A DNA stretch of 8,626 nucleotides. It comes from Alphaproteobacteria bacterium (GTDB lineage Bacteria; Pseudomonadota; Alphaproteobacteria; Puniceispirillales; Puniceispirillaceae). The stretch is taken from the NCBI GenBank assembly GCA_011525265.1, contig WTHV01000034.1:1-8626 (forward strand), read 5' to 3'. The notes under the pieces are model-generated. The model was given only the letters and a program-made list of their open reading frames with translations. It had not been told where the DNA came from and searched no databases. Positions 6,315 through 8,626 of this stretch are shown here, one piece after another (the stretch's first letter is position 1; each line of letters begins with the position of its first letter). The position numbers and the translations under genes were made by a program.

Positions 6315-7100
6315 ATGGGATTATTATCTGGCAAAAGAGGCTTGATTATGGGTGTCGCCAATGACCGCTCTGCGGCATGGGGCATCGCCAAAGCGGCCGC
6401 AGAGGCTGGTGCTGAGATAGCTTATAGCTATCAAGGTGAGGGGCTAAAAAGCCGTGTTGCGGCACTAGCAGAGCAAACAGGCTCATCCTTATTATTTGAA
6501 TGTGATGCCTCGACCGAGACAGGTGTCTCAGATTGTTTTGCCCAATTGCGTCAGACATGGGATAGCCTTGATTTTGTGGTTCATGGCATTGCCTTTTCAG
6601 ATAAGTCGGAATTAAAAGGCCAGTATCTGAATACAAGCCGTGCAAATTTCGAACAGACAATGCGCATCTCTTGCTATTCCTTTACAGATGTGGCGCGCGA
6701 AGCCCAAGCGATGATGCCGCAAGGTGGCGCGCTTTTGACCCTATCTTATCTTGGCGGGGTTCGGATTACGCCTAATTACAATGTGATGGGTGTTGCTAAG
6801 GCTGGCCTTGAATCATCTGTGCGCTATTTGGCCGTTGATTTGGGTGGTCAGAATATTCGTGTAAACGGCCTATCAGCAGGCCCAATGCGCACCCTATCTG
6901 GTGCAGCTATTACAGGGGCACGTCATATCTTCCGCCATTCAGAAGAAAATGCCCCGCTTGGCCGTAACCCCGATATTGATGAGGTTGGCCGCTCTGCTTT
7001 ATATCTGCTGTCAGATTTATCATCAGGCGTAACAGGCGAGATTCATTATTGTGATGGTGGCTATCATCATGTGGGCGTCGCACGCGAACAGACTGATTAA
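6315..7100 (+). CDS. fabI: FabI, NADH-dependent enoyl-ACP reductase
   Basis: Reduces trans-2-enoyl-ACP to acyl-ACP, the last step of each elongation round. It is a cytosolic tetramer of the short-chain dehydrogenase superfamily. The 261 residues match the E. coli length of 262. The nucleotide-binding start is SGKRGLIMGVANDRSAAWGIA (from residue 5). The FabI active site is present: Tyr145 (LSYLGG), Tyr155 and Lys162 (PNYNVMGVAKAG). Met159 matches the E. coli residue near the inhibitor pocket. The SAGPMRTL motif begins at 187, and the tail GEIHYCDGGYHHVG is typical of alphaproteobacterial FabI. Residue 93 is Ala (VHGIAFSD), where E. coli has Gly93, a position known for resistance mutations. The start follows GAGGG after a short gap, 20 bases beyond fabB. 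It is the last gene before the strong terminator at 7124-7160. Confidence 0.95.
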   Translation: MGLLSGKRGLIMGVANDRSAAWGIAKAAAEAGAEIAYSYQGEGLKSRVAALAEQTGSSLLFECDASTETGVSDCFAQLRQTWDSLDFVVHGIAFSDKSELKGQYLNTSRANFEQTMRISCYSFTDVAREAQAMMPQGGALLTLSYLGGVRITPNYNVMGVAKAGLESSVRYLAVDLGGQNIRVNGLSAGPMRTLSGAAITGARHIFRHSEENAPLGRNPDIDEVGRSALYLLSDLSSGVTGEIHYCDGGYHHVGVAREQTD

Positions 7101-7123
7101 CGCCTAAATCAATTTTAAAAAAC

Positions 7124-7160
7124 AAAACCCCCTGCCAGAATTCTGACAGGGGGTTTTTTT
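7124..7160. terminator. Bidirectional intrinsic terminator between fabI and pnp
   Basis: CCCCCTG (7128-7134) pairs with CAGGGGG (7147-7153). Inside, after one C/A mismatch, the palindrome CAGAATTCTG (7136-7145) extends the stem. Seven Ts follow on the plus strand (7154-7160). On the minus strand the stem is followed by TTTTGTTTTTT, the complement of the A-rich run at 7117-7127. It can thus stop the fab transcript and also the convergent pnp transcript, whose stop codon is about 24 bases away. Confidence 0.93.
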
Positions 7161-7183
7161 ATGGTTGTTAAATAGGGCTAGAC

Positions 7184-8626
7184 CTATTCGTCTTTTGCCG
7201 CTTCCAAATCAGCGCCAGTTTCTTGATCAACGCGCTTCATTGATAGCTTTACTTTGCCTCTATCATCAAAGCCAATAACCTTCACTTTGACCATATCGCC
7301 TTCATTACAGACATCTGTTGTTTTTTCAACACGACCTTCTTGCATTTCAGAGATATGAACCAGACCATCTTTTGGCCCAAGGAAGTTTACAAAAGCACCA
7401 AAATCAACTGTCTTTACAACCTTACCATCATAAATCACACCAAGCTCAGGCTCAGCGACGATTGAACGGATTTTGTTATAAGCTGCTTCAGATGATTCTG
7501 TTGAGACGGCTGCGATTTTAACTGTGCCATCATCTTCAATATCAATCTTTGCGCCTGTTTCTTCACAGATTTCACGAATGATCTTGCCACCTGGGCCAAT
7601 AATATCGCGAATCTTATCAACAGGGATTTGGATTGTTGTGATTTTTGGTGCTGAATCAGCCAAAGCATCTCTGGCTGATGTAAGCGCTTTGCCCATCTCA
7701 TCCAAAATATGCAAGCGACCATCTTTGGCTTGTGCCAAAGCAATTTCCATAATCTCTGCTGTGATTGATGTGATTTTAATATCCATCTGCAAAGAGGTAA
7801 TACCTGATTCAGAACCAGCAACCTTAAAGTCCATATCACCAAGATGATCTTCATCACCAAGGATATCAGATAGAACAGCGAACTCATCACCTTCTTTGAT
7901 AAGACCCATAGCGATACCAGCTACGGGGCGATGCAATGGCACACCAGCATCCATCAATGCCAATGATGTCCCACAAACAGTCGCCATAGAAGATGAACCA
8001 TTCGATTCTGTTACTTCTGATACAACACGCATTGTATAAGGGAATTCATCCTTTGACGGCAAAAGCGGATTAATCGCACGCCATGCCAACTTACCATGAC
8101 CGATTTCACGGCGACCAGGCGAGCCAACGCGGCCAGCTTCACCCACTGAGAATGGTGGGAAGTTATAGTGCAGCATAAAGCGTGAACGGCTTTCACCTGC
8201 CAATGAGTCAATGATTTGCTCATCCTGACCTGTACCCAAAGTCGCCACAGCCAATGCCTGTGTTTCACCACGTGTGAATAGGGCAGAACCATGTGTGCGT
8301 GGCAAAATGCCTGCTTCTGAGACAATCGCGCGAACCGTCTTTGTATCACGGCCATCAATACGCTTGCCTGTCTTCAAAATAGACGAGCGAACAACGTCAC
8401 CTTCAAGGGCCTTCATCAGACCGCCCACAAGAACAGAATCAGCCTCTTCCCCTGCTAGCTCAAGTGCCTTTGTGCGCACTTCACCAATCGCAGATTGACG
8501 CTCTGTCTTATCAGCGATGGCATAGGCTGCCTCAACATCTTTGCGCAATGTTTCCAAAGTTGCTGTGATTTCAGCTGTCTCCGGTGCGTCTTCTGGCAAA
8601 TCGCGCGGGTCTTTTGCACAAGCTTC
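7184..8626 (-). CDS. pnp: Polynucleotide phosphorylase, C-terminal part (start beyond right edge)
   Basis: Degrades RNA from the 3' end using phosphate, releasing nucleoside diphosphates. It is a homotrimer and in many bacteria part of the RNA degradosome. The 480 residues seen are the C-terminal two thirds of a protein usually near 700; the frame is open to the right edge, so the first RNase PH-like domain is outside. Numbered from the edge, the order is a helical linker (about 10-80), then the catalytic RNase PH-like domain (about 94-319) with SNGSSSMATVCG and the metal site EDHLGDMDFK (Asp260, Asp266, Lys268, matching E. coli Asp486, Asp492, Lys494). A KH domain with GPGG (344-347) and a C-terminal S1 domain (about 397-467) with VDFGAFVNF and KLSMKR follow. 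A TTG at 8599 is internal, not the start. No defects are seen. It converges on fabI with a shared terminator. The usual upstream partner, rpsO, would lie outside the window. Confidence 0.96.
   Translation of the reverse strand, partial: EACAKDPRDLPEDAPETAEITATLETLRKDVEAAYAIADKTERQSAIGEVRTKALELAGEEADSVLVGGLMKALEGDVVRSSILKTGKRIDGRDTKTVRAIVSEAGILPRTHGSALFTRGETQALAVATLGTGQDEQIIDSLAGESRSRFMLHYNFPPFSVGEAGRVGSPGRREIGHGKLAWRAINPLLPSKDEFPYTMRVVSEVTESNGSSSMATVCGTSLALMDAGVPLHRPVAGIAMGLIKEGDEFAVLSDILGDEDHLGDMDFKVAGSESGITSLQMDIKITSITAEIMEIALAQAKDGRLHILDEMGKALTSARDALADSAPKITTIQIPVDKIRDIIGPGGKIIREICEETGAKIDIEDDGTVKIAAVSTESSEAAYNKIRSIVAEPELGVIYDGKVVKTVDFGAFVNFLGPKDGLVHISEMQEGRVEKTTDVCNEGDMVKVKVIGFDDRGKVKLSMKRVDQETGADLEAAKDE

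Noticed and set aside
7435..8358. Long alternative-frame open frames within pnp (7435-7890, 8011-8358 minus; 7524-7847 plus)
   Set aside because: All overlap the intact, strongly conserved pnp frame and translate to low-information sequence.

Overview
The window reads as ordinary chromosomal DNA from an alphaproteobacterium of moderate GC content. This rests on protein character (a FabI with the tail typical of alphaproteobacterial enzymes, a glyoxylate-reductase-like dehydrogenase beside a secreted SH3-domain protein) and gene order (coaBC-dut-thiF/moeB; fabA-fabB-fabI). A marine lineage such as the SAR116 clade is a guess from base composition and protein style. Almost every base belongs to a recognisable gene. 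There is no phage, transposon, CRISPR array, tRNA or rRNA.

Layout. (1) Bases 1-2673, plus strand: a tight cluster of coaBC (5' end outside the window), dut and a ThiF/MoeB-family adenylyltransferase. coaBC and dut overlap by 20 bases; dut and the third gene are 20 bases apart. (2) 2686-3663, minus strand: a D-2-hydroxyacid dehydrogenase, probably an NADPH-preferring glyoxylate/hydroxypyruvate reductase, converging on the first cluster. (3) 3664-3849: an AT-rich divergent intergenic region with three copies of a CTATTYTTTGT element. (4) 3850-4443, plus strand: an exported protein with two bacterial SH3-like modules. (5) 4524-7100, plus strand: fabA, fabB and fabI. They cover the double-bond-forming dehydratase/isomerase, the ketoacyl-ACP synthase that elongates its products, and the enoyl reductase of type II fatty acid synthesis. 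(6) 7124-7160: a strong intrinsic terminator that can work in both directions. (7) 7184-8626, minus strand: the C-terminal two thirds of polynucleotide phosphorylase (pnp), whose start lies beyond the right edge.

I found no wholly new multi-gene system. The most unusual item is at the left edge. The coaBC reading frame runs without a stop through a clear helix-turn-helix-like segment, and no conventional in-frame start separates that segment from the flavoprotein core. As read, this is a DNA-binding domain fused to the bifunctional CoA-biosynthesis enzyme, possibly an enzyme that regulates its own pathway. Smaller points are the repeated element in the divergent intergenic region, a hairpin inside the 3' end of the ThiF-like gene, and an alanine in FabI at the position of E. 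coli Gly93.
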